In this document: positions 8,240-17,644 of the stretch, piece after piece | How positions within the stretch are numbered: the first letter of the stretch is position 1 | How the letters are laid out: each line of letters begins with the position of its first letter | From: Psychroserpens algicola | GTDB taxonomy: Bacteria > Bacteroidota > Bacteroidia > Flavobacteriales > Flavobacteriaceae | Length of the DNA: 64,000 bases | Assembly: GCF_014526325.1 (NCBI RefSeq) | Contig: NZ_JACNMJ010000005.1 | Span: forward strand, 248,001 to 312,000 | Direction of reading: 5' to 3' | Notes under the pieces: generated by a model | What the model saw: the letters and a program-made list of their open reading frames with translations, nothing else | Told to the model about the DNA's origin: nothing | Database searches by the model: none | Program-made: the position numbers and the translations under genes

Positions 8240-9193
8240 ATGAATGTCTTAAACACAAACCCATTTAAAATTAGTCTCATCCTATTATCCGTGATATTCA
8301 TTACTGTATCGTGCAGTAGTGAAGATGACTCTTCAGATGGTTCACCTACTAATAACAATATAGAGGTTTCTATCGATGAATATCCTAGCACTGGTGAATT
8401 AATTACTACGATTACATCAAATTTATCTGGAAATTTAACATTTAATATCACCTCTCAATCAATTTCGCAAGCTGTTGACATCAACGGAAGCTCGGGAGAA
8501 TTACGCGTATTAGCTTGGCAGGTTTATGACTTTGAAACCAACCCTGTAATTACCGTGACCATCGATGTGAGTAATGGAACAGAAATTGAAAACAAAGTCA
8601 TTATTATTTCAATTAACAACACTGATGATATTTCGTCATTTTTGGGTAATTCGAGAACCGCTTATATCAATGCTTCAAACGGTGAATGGATATTGATAAC
8701 ACAAAGTGAGTACAATGATCTCGCCAATTATTTATCTAATGTGTCTAAAAGTGGACAATCAGATAATACTTTCCAAAGTACATCAGGAATAAATACTGGA
8801 GGAGCTAACTTTACTGTTTCTAACAACAATGCACCAACAATTCCAGAAGGCAGCTATTTATTTGCATTTAGGTATTATTGTAATCAGAACAATATCGTAG
8901 ATACCAATGTAAAGGTTTCCGAAACCTCATATCAAAATAATTTTGAAACCATCGGCTCCAATCTCCCAGAGCACAATGCAGGATTCAATTACTTCGTACT
9001 TAAAGGCAATAATGCACAAACCTCAACTACAGCATATTTAGGTATTTATGAATCTAATTCTATTGGTTATAAAAATTTTAATGGAACCTCTTACTTTTAT
9101 GAATCTGGTGATGCTGAAGATTTAACAAACGATAGTACCAATCGCTCCTATTTATATCAAGGTTTAAGTACAACATTAAAACAATGGGATTAG
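8240..9193 (+). CDS. SP-II lipoprotein, function unknown
   Basis: The 317-residue protein has a lipobox: a hydrophobic stretch ending SLILLSVIFITVSC, then SSEDDSSDGS, the acidic tail typical of surface-exposed Bacteroidota lipoproteins. The start at 8240 is chosen because it puts the lipobox at residues 22-26; reading frames starting further upstream run through the leader hairpin. The rest is beta-rich (ITVTIDVSNGTEIENKVIIISINN; NNAPTIPEGSYLFAFRYYC). I do not recognise a family. It is monocistronic, between the phased repeat cluster and a clear terminator. Its promoter architecture suggests control by the neighbouring TPR-LuxR proteins. Confidence 0.75.
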   Translation: MNVLNTNPFKISLILLSVIFITVSCSSEDDSSDGSPTNNNIEVSIDEYPSTGELITTITSNLSGNLTFNITSQSISQAVDINGSSGELRVLAWQVYDFETNPVITVTIDVSNGTEIENKVIIISINNTDDISSFLGNSRTAYINASNGEWILITQSEYNDLANYLSNVSKSGQSDNTFQSTSGINTGGANFTVSNNNAPTIPEGSYLFAFRYYCNQNNIVDTNVKVSETSYQNNFETIGSNLPEHNAGFNYFVLKGNNAQTSTTAYLGIYESNSIGYKNFNGTSYFYESGDAEDLTNDSTNRSYLYQGLSTTLKQWD

Positions 9194-9215
9194 CCAAAAT
9201 CACGTTAGTTTGTTC

Positions 9216-9250
9216 AAAAAGAGTAAGTATTATGCTTGCTCTTTTTTTTG
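9216..9250 (+). terminator. Intrinsic terminator after the lipoprotein gene
   Basis: AAAGAG-t-AAG pairs with CTT-g-CTCTTT around a 7-base loop, followed by a T-run. Confidence 0.8.
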
Positions 9251-9305
9251 TTGTATTTAAAATTTAAAAAACTTGTTTTATCTTTAAAATTCCAATACAA
9301 CAATT

Positions 9306-9848
9306 ATGGATGCTGCACTACAAACGATGATTAACAACATGCCAGAAAAAACTGGTAAATCTTTAGATGAATGGAAAACCATTTTAAAAGCTAAGGCTTT
9401 TACGAAACACTCTGAAGGTCTTAACTTTCTAAAAAAAGAACATGGCGTCACACATGGGTATGCTAATACTATTATTTTATTATCTAAAGAGGAAACTCCT
9501 TCTGAAGATGACTTGGTAAGCAATCAATACAAAGGGAAAGAAAGCCTACGCCCTATTTATAAAGCACTTATTACTACCATCAAACCCTTCGGAAATGACA
9601 TCACTATAACACCTAAAAAAACTAGTGTTAGCGTGATTAGAAAACGACAATTTGTGCTTATCAAACCTGCGACTAAAACCCGAATTGATCTCGGATTAAA
9701 ATTACCAGGCGTACCAACCACAGAACGTTTAGGTAATTCTGGACCTTTTGGAACCATGTGCACACATCGTGTACAACTTACTTCGGAAAATGACATCGAT
9801 GCAGAGTTAATTGGCTGGATGAAAGAAGCCTATAACCACGCAAACTAA
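9306..9848 (+). CDS. DUF4287 + DUF5655 domain protein
   Basis: The 180-residue cytosolic protein has no signal peptide. Residues of about 2-70 match the DUF4287 pattern (TGKSLDEWKTILKAK, LKKEHGVTHGYANTIIL). About 80-175 match the DUF5655 pattern of a small domain often fused to it (YKALITTIKPFGNDITITPKKTSVSVIRKRQF, then HRVQLTSENDID). The biochemical role is unknown in this family. A -7-like TATCTTTA lies shortly upstream. It stands alone between a terminator and the TetR operon. Confidence 0.8.
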   Translation: MDAALQTMINNMPEKTGKSLDEWKTILKAKAFTKHSEGLNFLKKEHGVTHGYANTIILLSKEETPSEDDLVSNQYKGKESLRPIYKALITTIKPFGNDITITPKKTSVSVIRKRQFVLIKPATKTRIDLGLKLPGVPTTERLGNSGPFGTMCTHRVQLTSENDIDAELIGWMKEAYNHAN

Positions 9849-9899
9849 ATCAAAATTCACTTCGCAAGTTAAACTCATGTTAATAGCAGACTCAAAAAC

Positions 9900-9928
9900 A
9901 TACCGACTAGTATTTTTTATTACATTTG
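9900..9928 (+). promoter_or_regulatory. Promoter and possible TetR operator
   Basis: A consensus Bacteroidota -7 box TACATTTG at 9921-9928 ends only 3 bases before the tetR ATG, so the mRNA would be nearly leaderless. Just upstream, ATACCGACTAGTAT (9900-9913) is an imperfect inverted repeat around ACTAGT, in the right place for autorepression. Confidence 0.45.
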
Positions 9929-9931
9929 CAC

Positions 9932-10534
9932 ATGAAACAAGAGCAAAAATCTGAACTCACCAGACAATTGATTCTCAACGAGTCCTTCAATTTGTTTTAT
10001 AAACATGGATTTAAAGCTACGAGTGTTGATAAAATCATGAATGCAACTAACCTCACTAAAGGCGCTTTTTATCATCATTATAATAGCAAAAAAGAATTAG
10101 GACTTGCTGTGATAAGTTCAAATTTGCAAAAGCGTGTTGTTGACGGTATGATCACACCACTACATCAAAAGGGAGACGCCTTAAAATTATTGGAAGATAT
10201 ATTTTCAACGCGTTTAAAATCCTTTTCCTTAGAAGAAAAACAACATGGCTGCCCAATGAATAACCTTATCAACGAAATCGCAGATACAGAAGTCGCTTAT
10301 CAAGTAGCCTTAAAGGCTATTATTGACAAATGGACTACAGCTTTGATTGAACTTATTGAAAGAGGAAAAACCGAAAACACCATAAAGAAAGATATTTCGA
10401 GTAAGGCAGTTGCAATATATCTAATTAGTGCTTTTGAAGGTGTTAGAGGTATTCGAAAGCTTTATGATGATGATCTTATTTTAAATCAATACATTTCTGG
10501 GCTTTCATTTTATCTTAAACAACTAAGGGCTTAA
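9932..10534 (+). CDS. TetR/AcrR-family transcriptional regulator
   Basis: The 200-residue protein has an N-terminal TetR HTH (residues about 8-54: LTRQLILNESFNLFYKHGFKATSVDKIM, then LTKGAFYHHYNSKKELGLAVI). A ligand-binding domain follows, with EEKQHGCPMNNLINEIADTE in the style of the TetR_C YcdC/AefR-like group. The ATG at 9932 is used; the frame also contains a TTG two codons earlier that would lie in the -7 box. It heads a probable operon with a lipoprotein (64 bases downstream) and an alpha/beta hydrolase. It probably represses this operon in response to a small molecule that one of the two may act on; the effector is unknown. Confidence 0.85.
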   Translation: MKQEQKSELTRQLILNESFNLFYKHGFKATSVDKIMNATNLTKGAFYHHYNSKKELGLAVISSNLQKRVVDGMITPLHQKGDALKLLEDIFSTRLKSFSLEEKQHGCPMNNLINEIADTEVAYQVALKAIIDKWTTALIELIERGKTENTIKKDISSKAVAIYLISAFEGVRGIRKLYDDDLILNQYISGLSFYLKQLRA

Positions 10535-10598
10535 CTCTTAGATGTTGTTCAATTATTAAAAACTAAAAATCACATCTTTAAACCAATAAAATTATCCT

Positions 10599-11429
10599 AT
10601 GAAAATTAAAATGTTAATCCCAATCTTAAGTTGTTTAATATTATCATGTAACAATGGTAAATCTACTTCGCCTAAAGAAACGATTGAGGAGAAAAATGAA
10701 ACCGTACAAAAATTTGATAATAAAGGGCATGAACTCGTTTTTGGAATCACTCAAAAAACAGGAAATTACCAAACGCTTTTAGACAAAAAAGATGTCGTAT
10801 ATACCTACACATATAAAACACCAGATGGCAAGATGGATGTATCTACCGAAAAATACATTTTTAACGGTGAGTTATCTTATGGTGCTTACAAGCAACATGA
10901 GAGAACACTTCCAAATCTTGAAGGTCTTATCGAGCAAGGTTATGATGGTAAAAACTACTGGCTTAAACACAATGGAACGGTCTTAAATGATGACACCTAT
11001 TTAAAGCGTGTTAAGTTTAACAGACCAACTAATTTTTATTGGTTTGCCATGATGCAAAAACTACTAGATCCAGGATTAAATTATGAGTATTTAGGTGAAA
11101 AAACTATAAACTCTAAAGTTTACGATATAGTAAAAGTTTCATTCGAATCTAAAGATGGTACACCTAAGGATATTTATCAGCTCTACATCAATAAAGATAC
11201 CCATTTAGTGGACCAGTTTTTATTTACAGTAGCCGATTTCGGTGTTATGGAGACGCCATATTTAATGACATTAGACTATGAAACCGTAGATGGCATTCTG
11301 ATTCCTACAAAACGTCGATATAAAAAATCGAATTGGGATGCCGAGGTTACCAATGACCCATGGATTCAAGTCACTTGGTCTGATATTAATTTTAATAATC
11401 AATTATCGAAAGAAACGTTTAACAAGTAA
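10599..11429 (+). CDS. Lipoprotein of the DUF6503-like group
   Basis: The 276-residue lipoprotein has a short signal and lipobox (ILSCLILSC, then NNGKSTS). The body has the look of a LolA/LolB-type half-barrel: LVFGITQKTGNYQTL, VVYTYTYKTPDGKMDVSTEKYIF, IEQGYDGKNYWLKHNG, and YQLYINKDTHLVDQFLFTV. This matches the group I know as DUF6503, which is recall and not tested. It lies 64 bases after tetR and 45 bases before the hydrolase with no terminator, so it is probably in the TetR-controlled operon. It may bind a lipid-like ligand; this is inference. Confidence 0.65.
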   Translation: MKIKMLIPILSCLILSCNNGKSTSPKETIEEKNETVQKFDNKGHELVFGITQKTGNYQTLLDKKDVVYTYTYKTPDGKMDVSTEKYIFNGELSYGAYKQHERTLPNLEGLIEQGYDGKNYWLKHNGTVLNDDTYLKRVKFNRPTNFYWFAMMQKLLDPGLNYEYLGEKTINSKVYDIVKVSFESKDGTPKDIYQLYINKDTHLVDQFLFTVADFGVMETPYLMTLDYETVDGILIPTKRRYKKSNWDAEVTNDPWIQVTWSDINFNNQLSKETFNK

Positions 11430-11474
11430 TTTCTAAATAAAACCAGAAACAACGGTCATACATAAAAACAACAT

Positions 11475-12473
11475 ATGAAAAAGATTATTCAAATTGCATT
11501 AATTACCCTAACTGTAAGCGGAGTATTTGCTCAAGACAAACACTCCCTATGGTTAGACCTAGAATTATCAAATTATGAATATCCTTATCCTGTTGCTACA
11601 CTCAATTTAAACATTCAAGGTCAAGATTTAAACATGGCTTACATGGATGTTAAGCCAGAGCACCATAACGGTAAAAACATAATTCTTTTTCACGGAAAAA
11701 ATTTCAATGGCGCCTATTGGAAAACCACCATTAAAGCTTTGACAAATGAAGGGTTTCGCGTCATAGTACCTGACCAAATTGGTTTTGGAAAATCGTCTAA
11801 ACCTCAACATTTTCATTATACATTTCAACAATTAGCACTAAATACCAAAACACTTTTAGACACTTTAGAAGTAGAAAAAACAGCTGTTTTGGGACATTCT
11901 ATGGGTGGTATGTTAGCAACCAGATTTACCTTAATGTATCCTGAAGTGACTGAAAAGCTAATTTTAGAAAACCCAATCGGACTTGAAGACTGGAAATTAA
12001 AAGTCCCTTACAAACCTGTCGAGTGGTGGTATTCTAATGAGCTTAAAAAAAATTACAAAGGCATAAAAAAGTATCAACTAACAAATTATTATGACAATAC
12101 ATGGAAATCTGAATATGATGAATGGGTGAATTTACTTGCAGGCTGGACCCTAAATTCGGATTATAAAACGATTGCCTGGAATAATGCCTTAACTTATGAT
12201 ATGATTTTTACTCAGCCAGTTCTCTATGAGTTTAAGAATATTACCACTCCAACATTACTTATTATTGGTACCAGAGACCGAACTGCTCTAGGAAAACCAC
12301 TGGTTTCTGAAGAAGTAAAACAGACCATGGGATTATATAGTGAATTAGGTAAGAAAACACAAAAAGAAATACCCAATTCGGAACTAGTCGAAATAGAAAA
12401 CGTTGGGCATTTACCTCATATCGAGAGGTTCGAACGCTTTATTAAGCCCTTACTAAAGTTTCTAAAAAAGTAA
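11475..12473 (+). CDS. Secreted alpha/beta hydrolase
   Basis: The 332-residue protein has a signal peptide (MKKIIQIALITLTVSGVFAQ). The alpha/beta-hydrolase core shows the oxyanion-hole strand IILFHGKNFNG, the nucleophile elbow GHSMGGM (Ser at about 140), an acidic residue after TPTLLIIGTRDRTA, and the catalytic His in ENVGHLPHIERF near the C-terminus. The full triad is present and the length is normal. The substrate is unknown; the closest look is to periplasmic esterase/haloalkane-dehalogenase-type enzymes. It is the third gene of the TetR operon. Confidence 0.85.
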   Translation: MKKIIQIALITLTVSGVFAQDKHSLWLDLELSNYEYPYPVATLNLNIQGQDLNMAYMDVKPEHHNGKNIILFHGKNFNGAYWKTTIKALTNEGFRVIVPDQIGFGKSSKPQHFHYTFQQLALNTKTLLDTLEVEKTAVLGHSMGGMLATRFTLMYPEVTEKLILENPIGLEDWKLKVPYKPVEWWYSNELKKNYKGIKKYQLTNYYDNTWKSEYDEWVNLLAGWTLNSDYKTIAWNNALTYDMIFTQPVLYEFKNITTPTLLIIGTRDRTALGKPLVSEEVKQTMGLYSELGKKTQKEIPNSELVEIENVGHLPHIERFERFIKPLLKFLKK

Positions 12474-12553
12474 TGGTACAAACTGTGTATATTAACAAGA
12501 ACTGATAGACAAGACTCAACCATCAAGACTGCTTAAAACAAAGCCTTGATGCA

Positions 12554-13855
12554 TTATATGACTTTAGCGTACAAATCAAAATCTTCAGCTTCTATGACTT
12601 TGACTGTAGTAAATTCTCCTGTTTTTAAATAGGTCTCTGATGCATCAATTAAGACTTCATTATCGACGTCTGGCGAATCATATTCGGTACGACCAACAAA
12701 ATAATTTCCTTCTTTACGATCGATAACCACTTTAAATTCTTGTCCGATTTTAGCCTGATTCAATTCCCAGGAAATCTGTGACTGAATTTCCATAATCTGG
12801 TTGGCTCTGTCAATTTTCACTTCTTCAGGCACATCATCTTCCAAATTGTAAGCGTGAGTATTTTCTTCGTGCGAATAGGTAAAACAGCCCAAACGTTCAA
12901 AACGCATTTCTTTAACCCAGTCTCTTAAGGTTTCAAAATCTTCTTGGGTTTCTCCAGGATAACCTACGATAAGTGTAGTTCTAATAGTCATTTCAGGAAC
13001 TTTCGCTCTAAATTCCTTAAGAAGCTTTGTCGTCTTTTCCTTTGTTGTTCCGCGGCGCATGCTTTTTAAAATCGAATCTGAAATATGCTGCAACGGAATA
13101 TCTATATAATTACACACTTTTGGCTCTCGGTTCATCACATCTAATACATCCATCGGAAAACCTGTTGGAAAAGCATAATGCAAACGAATCCACTCTATCC
13201 CATCCACTTTAACTAAATGTTCAAGTAATTCGGCAAGATTACGTTTTTTGTATAAATCTAATCCGTAGTAAGTTAAATCCTGAGCAATCAAAATCAATTC
13301 TTTAACACCATTAGCGGCTAATTTTTCAGCCTCGACAACAATCTCTTCAATAGGTGTACTTTTGTGTTTACCACGCATCAACGGAATTGCACAAAAACTA
13401 CAAGGGCGATCACAACCTTCAGCAATCTTCAAATACGCATAATTTTTCGGTGTCGTAGTTAAACGTTCTCCAATCAACTCATGCTTATAATCGGCGCCTA
13501 AAGCTTTTAGTAATTGAGGTAATTCGGTCGTTCCAAAATATTGGTCGACATTAGGAATCTCCTTTTGTAAATCTGGTTTATAACGCTCACTTAAGCAGCC
13601 TGTCACAAAAACTTTATCAACTTCACCTGCTTCCTTTTTCTGCATAAATTCTAAAATCGTATTAACGCTTTCTTCCTTTGCATTATTGATAAAACCACAA
13701 GTATTAATGACAACGACATTCCCTTCCTCTTCATGAACAACGTCCTTTCCGCTGGCTTTTAATTGTCCCATTAACACTTCGCTATCGTACACATTTTTGC
13801 TACAGCCTAGTGTGACGACATTGATTCTATTTTTCTTAAGTGATTTAGTTCTCAT
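12554..13855 (-). CDS. rimO: Ribosomal protein S12 methylthiotransferase RimO
   Basis: The 433-residue radical-SAM enzyme adds a methylthio group to an Asp of ribosomal protein S12. The N-terminal UPF0004 domain carries the three Cys of the auxiliary cluster (VVTLGCSKN, INTCGF, VTGCLSERY). The radical-SAM motif is CDRPCSFCAIP, followed by the SAM core and a C-terminal TRAM domain (GQEFKVVIDRKEGNYFVGR). LGCSKNVYDSEVLMG separates RimO from MiaB. The ATG at 13855 is used instead of a TTG two codons upstream. A -7 box TATCTTTG lies at 13880-13873 on this strand, giving a leader of about 14 bases. Confidence 0.95.
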   Translation of the reverse strand: MRTKSLKKNRINVVTLGCSKNVYDSEVLMGQLKASGKDVVHEEEGNVVVINTCGFINNAKEESVNTILEFMQKKEAGEVDKVFVTGCLSERYKPDLQKEIPNVDQYFGTTELPQLLKALGADYKHELIGERLTTTPKNYAYLKIAEGCDRPCSFCAIPLMRGKHKSTPIEEIVVEAEKLAANGVKELILIAQDLTYYGLDLYKKRNLAELLEHLVKVDGIEWIRLHYAFPTGFPMDVLDVMNREPKVCNYIDIPLQHISDSILKSMRRGTTKEKTTKLLKEFRAKVPEMTIRTTLIVGYPGETQEDFETLRDWVKEMRFERLGCFTYSHEENTHAYNLEDDVPEEVKIDRANQIMEIQSQISWELNQAKIGQEFKVVIDRKEGNYFVGRTEYDSPDVDNEVLIDASETYLKTGEFTTVKVIEAEDFDLYAKVI

Positions 13856-13872
13856 ACTCAAATTTCAGTGCG

Positions 13873-13903
13873 CAAAGATACACAATGATTATTGATATAT
13901 TTG
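13873..13903. promoter_or_regulatory. Divergent -7 boxes for rimO and the serine hydrolase
   Basis: On the minus strand TATCTTTG (13880-13873) precedes rimO. On the plus strand TATATTTG (13896-13903) precedes the gene at 13960. Neither has a clear -33 TTG, so these are partial matches to the Bacteroidota promoter. Confidence 0.4.
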
Positions 13904-13959
13904 TGTTGAAGTGATTAAACCTTTTCAATGAGACATAGTCTAAAACCGAAACCATTAAG

Positions 13960-15063
13960 ATGAAACCAATCTACTTTATCAGTTTTTTTGTGTGCTGTAT
14001 GTTCTTTTTTACATGTTCATCAGATGACACACAAACTCCTGAAGAACAGCAAGAAGAAGAGGAACAAGAGCAACAACCTGAGACTATTTACTTTCCGTCA
14101 TTAGATACTACAGTCTTATGGGAAACTGAATCTATCGCAGATTTAGAATGGAACACATCAGAATTACAACCGCTTTTAGATTTCCTAGAGGAAAAAAACA
14201 CTAAAAGCTTTATCGTGCTTCACCATGGAAAAATTGTTATTGAAACCTATATGAATGGTCACAACGACACCACGCCTTGGTATTGGGCCAGCGCCGGAAA
14301 AGCCTTAACAGCAACAATTACTGGTATCGCTCAAGATGAAGGTTATTTAGATATTAATGCTAAGGTATCTGATTATTTAGGAACTGGTTGGACTAGTGCA
14401 ACATTAAATCAGGAGAATTTAATTACCTCTAAGCATTTATTATCAATGACATCGGGTTTAGATGATACTACTGGTGATGGTGTGTCGTCAGATAATTTAC
14501 AATATATTGCAGATGCAGGAACGCGCTGGGCTTATCATAATGTGTATGTAAAACTACAAGATATAGTAGCTCAATCTACCAACAATACATGGGATGCTTA
14601 TTTTGACACCAAATTGAAATCTAAAATTGGGATGAGCGGTTCGTGGATACCTTTAAATGATTTAAATGTATATTGGAGTAATACACGAAGTATGGCACGT
14701 TTCGGACTCTTAATTTACGCCAACGGAAAATGGGAAGACCAGCAAATTGTCTCAGAAAGTTATATAACTGCAGCGACCAACACATCTCAAGACATCAATT
14801 TAGCTTATGGATATTTATGGTGGCTCAATGGAAAATCAAGCTATCACTTGCCACAAAGTCAGTTTGAATTTCAAGGTGAACTCACACCTAATGCGCCAGC
14901 CGACATGTTTGCTGCACTAGGGAAAAATGATCAAAAAATTTATGTGGTACCTAGTAAAAAACTGGTCGTGATAAGAATGGGCGAAGCTGCTGACGATTCA
15001 AATTTTGCACTGTCTAATTTTGACAATGAGCTTTGGGAAAAAATATCAGCTTTAACCAATTAA
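13960..15063 (+). CDS. Serine hydrolase lipoprotein (beta-lactamase class C/PBP4-like)
   Basis: The 367-residue lipoprotein has a lipobox ending CMFFFTC, then SSDD and a long Gln/Glu-rich linker. The serine beta-lactamase-like domain has the SxxK motif as SAGK in WYWASAGKALTATITG, the YxN motif as YHN in RWAYHNVYVKLQDI, and beta-lactamase-like strands in LLSMTSGLDDTTGDG and IYVVPSKKLVVIRMGEAAD. Family knowledge: such proteins are periplasmic or surface esterases/peptidases, and few are true antibiotic-degrading enzymes. The substrate is unknown. Its stop codon overlaps that of the convergent amidase by 4 bases. Confidence 0.85.
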   Translation: MKPIYFISFFVCCMFFFTCSSDDTQTPEEQQEEEEQEQQPETIYFPSLDTTVLWETESIADLEWNTSELQPLLDFLEEKNTKSFIVLHHGKIVIETYMNGHNDTTPWYWASAGKALTATITGIAQDEGYLDINAKVSDYLGTGWTSATLNQENLITSKHLLSMTSGLDDTTGDGVSSDNLQYIADAGTRWAYHNVYVKLQDIVAQSTNNTWDAYFDTKLKSKIGMSGSWIPLNDLNVYWSNTRSMARFGLLIYANGKWEDQQIVSESYITAATNTSQDINLAYGYLWWLNGKSSYHLPQSQFEFQGELTPNAPADMFAALGKNDQKIYVVPSKKLVVIRMGEAADDSNFALSNFDNELWEKISALTN

Positions 15064-16736
15064 TTATAAGATTCAGGTGCTTTTCGCATTTTAGAAGCTT
15101 GTTCGTAAACATAAGCCCATTCTAGAAGTTGTTTTTCTCTCAAACGTGAGCTTATAAATGTCAGACCTTTTGGTACACCTTCTTCGGTATAACCCATTGG
15201 AACTGTTAAGGCAGGATATTCGGCAACTGCAGCAAAACCTGCATGATAATTATTAACAGAAAGTATCCCATCCAAATTATGAGCAGTCATTGGCTCATCA
15301 AAAAAGCGCTGTCCGTTTGTTTTCAAAACTGTTTTAAGTGCTTCAAATTCGTTATCTGTGCTTGCATCTTCAGATATACCATGAAATAGTTTTTGTCCGT
15401 AAGGCATCACATTTAAACTATCTGTTTGGTTGAAAGCCATTATATCTTCAATAGATGCATAACCAAGTTTAGAATTTCCGTAGTCAGCTAAGTAAGCTGC
15501 TAAATCCTTTTTCATATCCAGATTGAGCAACCTAATAAATTCAGGAAGTTTAACATCCAAAGCTTCAACTTCAATAACCTCTGCGCCTTCTTGCTTCAAA
15601 ACTTCAACAGCCTGAGCGTAGAGTTCATCTTCCATAAGCTTTTTAAATGCTCCAAAACGTTTTCCTTTTAGTGATACATCTTCAAGAGACCTATAATAAA
15701 ACGGACTTTCCCATAAATTATAAATTGCTTTCGGGTCTGCTTTATCTTCTCCGAAAAGCGCATCCAGAACAATAGAATTATCGGTCACATTTTTGGTAAT
15801 AGGTCCAGCTGTGTCAAGGGTGGAAGAAATAGGTACAATGCCACTACGACTTAATAACCCAACTGTAGGTTTTAAACCAACGACAGAATTTTGACTTGCA
15901 GGCGATAAGATAGAACCTGCTGTTTCACTTCCTATTGCAGCCACACAAAAATTAGCTGCAGTAGCAACTCCACTACCCGAACTAGAACCACCTGTATCAA
16001 TAACTCTTCTCCCGTAAGGGTTTAACGTTTGACCACCTATAGCACTATATCCGCTCGGACAATCTCCACAAAAGAAATAAGCCCACTCACTCAAATTTGC
16101 TTTTCCTAATATCAATGCGCCTTTGGCTTTCAGCTGTCTTACAATAAAGGCATCTTTAGTGGTATTATTTTGCAAAGCCACAGCTCCAGCTGTTGTTGGC
16201 ATATGTGCCGTATTGATATTATCTTTTAATAAAATTGGCATTCCAAAAATGGGATGCTTTAGTTTTTTATTTAAAAGCTCCATATCTTTTTGCCTGGCTT
16301 CTGCTATAACATTAGGGTTGATACTTATGACCGAATTTAATGACAGTGGATTGCCTCGATCAAATTTCTGGATGCGATACAAATAAAACTTTGTTAAGTT
16401 CTCATAGCTTAACTTACCACTAACCATATGCTTCTGAAGCGTTGGAATGTCTTGCTCTAAAATAAGAGGTTTCAACGCTTGGTATTGCTGTTCTGAAAAA
16501 TCATTTAAATCGGCATTGATGGCATCCCAAAGCTCATTCGTATTGATGTATTTAGAATCTAAAACTTTAAATTCTCTAAAGTCCTTAGTAGAAATCGCAC
16601 TGATATCATTTTTATCTTTTTGATGTTGAGACACTGTAGTAGCATCACTTTCTTTAGACATATCTTTCCCTTTTTCTTCGGAAGGCTTACAGCTATAGGC
16701 TAAAAAAATAAAGCTGATTATAAATAAATATCGCAT
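15060..16736 (-). CDS. Amidase-signature family enzyme, lipoprotein
   Basis: The 558-residue enzyme has a lipobox (FIFLAYSC, then KPSEEKGKD). The amidase-signature domain shows the catalytic Lys in PILLKDNINT, the glycine/serine-rich motif GGSSSGSGVA and the second motif GSETAGSILSPAS, so a Lys-Ser-Ser triad is present. Family knowledge: these hydrolyse amide bonds and include peptide amidases and GatA-like proteins. The signal peptide and lipobox exclude GatA of the tRNA amidotransferase. About 100 residues precede the core. It converges on the serine hydrolase with a 4-base overlap and no terminator between them. Confidence 0.88.
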   Translation of the reverse strand: MRYLFIISFIFLAYSCKPSEEKGKDMSKESDATTVSQHQKDKNDISAISTKDFREFKVLDSKYINTNELWDAINADLNDFSEQQYQALKPLILEQDIPTLQKHMVSGKLSYENLTKFYLYRIQKFDRGNPLSLNSVISINPNVIAEARQKDMELLNKKLKHPIFGMPILLKDNINTAHMPTTAGAVALQNNTTKDAFIVRQLKAKGALILGKANLSEWAYFFCGDCPSGYSAIGGQTLNPYGRRVIDTGGSSSGSGVATAANFCVAAIGSETAGSILSPASQNSVVGLKPTVGLLSRSGIVPISSTLDTAGPITKNVTDNSIVLDALFGEDKADPKAIYNLWESPFYYRSLEDVSLKGKRFGAFKKLMEDELYAQAVEVLKQEGAEVIEVEALDVKLPEFIRLLNLDMKKDLAAYLADYGNSKLGYASIEDIMAFNQTDSLNVMPYGQKLFHGISEDASTDNEFEALKTVLKTNGQRFFDEPMTAHNLDGILSVNNYHAGFAAVAEYPALTVPMGYTEEGVPKGLTFISSRLREKQLLEWAYVYEQASKMRKAPESYN

Positions 16737-16791
16737 GGTTTGTGTTTTTTAATAAAAATAAGGAAAAAACGAATGAATACGTAGTGAAAAT

Positions 16792-16822
16792 AAAAACGCA
16801 TCAAAATTAGTTGTTTTGATGC
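16792..16822 (-). terminator. Intrinsic terminator for the 16855-17604 gene
   Basis: GCATCAAAA and TTTTGATGC pair around a 7-base loop. On the minus strand the stem is followed by TTTTTA. Confidence 0.8.
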
Positions 16823-16854
16823 GCGTTTATATAAACTAGTATTGAGATTTCTTC

Positions 16855-17604
16855 TTAAATCGTACTCATATAATTAGTCAACTTAATTAAATCATCTTCT
16901 TCTTTTAAATTGATACGTTCTTTCTTTATGTAATCTTTTAAAGCATCAGCTTTAGCTGGAAATGTCTTAAGCAATTTTCGTTGTTTAGGCTCTATTTTAC
17001 GAGGATATTGCTCATTCTTATCAAGCATATAATAATCGTCATAGATGGTAAATCTAGCAGCTCTATCAGCCTGATTTGGTGTTGCTGCTTTTTCGGCTGG
17101 AGTTAATACACATCGCTTTCTAACCAACAAAGTATACTTATCTGTTGTATTGACCTCAATGAAGTAGCTGTTAGTTGTGTTCCCATTATCATCATTATAG
17201 TAATACGACTTAATTGTTTTACCGTCTAAAATAATTTTGCTATTGTTAGACTTTAAAAAAGCATCATATTTAGGTGTTTTACTATTAAAATTCTCAGGAC
17301 TAACATCTGTTAAAATCTCAATTTGATCATTATAAACATTATATCTTATGTAAAAATGTCCTTGAGATTTCCCATTTAAAAAATACTGACCATCTTTAAA
17401 TGATTCATTGAGATAAGGTGATCCCTTTATATCTGAAAATTCTATAGGATTTGAGCGTTCCTGTACATTCAATTTATCTCTGATAACTTGTTTCAAACGC
17501 CATGAAGCTTCATACTGATTTGGGTCTCCAACAACAGCCTGAGCAACAACAAAGTTTGAACTTAACATCAAGGCTATTAAGACTATAGCAACTAAATTTT
17601 TCAT
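16855..17604 (-). CDS. Secreted protein of unknown function
   Basis: The 249-residue protein has a signal peptide (LVAIVLIALMLSSNFVVAQA). The mature part is beta-rich at first (GQYFLNGKSQGHFYIRYNVYNDQIEIL, then FIEVNTTDKYTLLVRKRCVL) and ends in a basic helical segment (KQRKLLKTFPAKADALKDYIKKERINLKEEDDL). I do not recognise a named family; similar proteins seem widespread in Flavobacteriaceae. It has its own terminator and starts 40 bases after the stop of ftsY. It may share the ftsY mRNA, or have its own promoter in the very AT-rich gap. Confidence 0.65.
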   Translation of the reverse strand: MKNLVAIVLIALMLSSNFVVAQAVVGDPNQYEASWRLKQVIRDKLNVQERSNPIEFSDIKGSPYLNESFKDGQYFLNGKSQGHFYIRYNVYNDQIEILTDVSPENFNSKTPKYDAFLKSNNSKIILDGKTIKSYYYNDDNGNTTNSYFIEVNTTDKYTLLVRKRCVLTPAEKAATPNQADRAARFTIYDDYYMLDKNEQYPRKIEPKQRKLLKTFPAKADALKDYIKKERINLKEEDDLIKLTNYMSTI

Positions 17605-17644
17605 ATATTATATTTCGATTTTCTTTAAAAATAATTAAAATTAA

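Noticed and set aside
12521-12552. Hairpin CATCAAG...CTTGATG between the convergent hydrolase and rimO as terminator
   Set aside because: The stem is 7 bp with a long loop and there is no T-run on either side; too weak to list as a feature.
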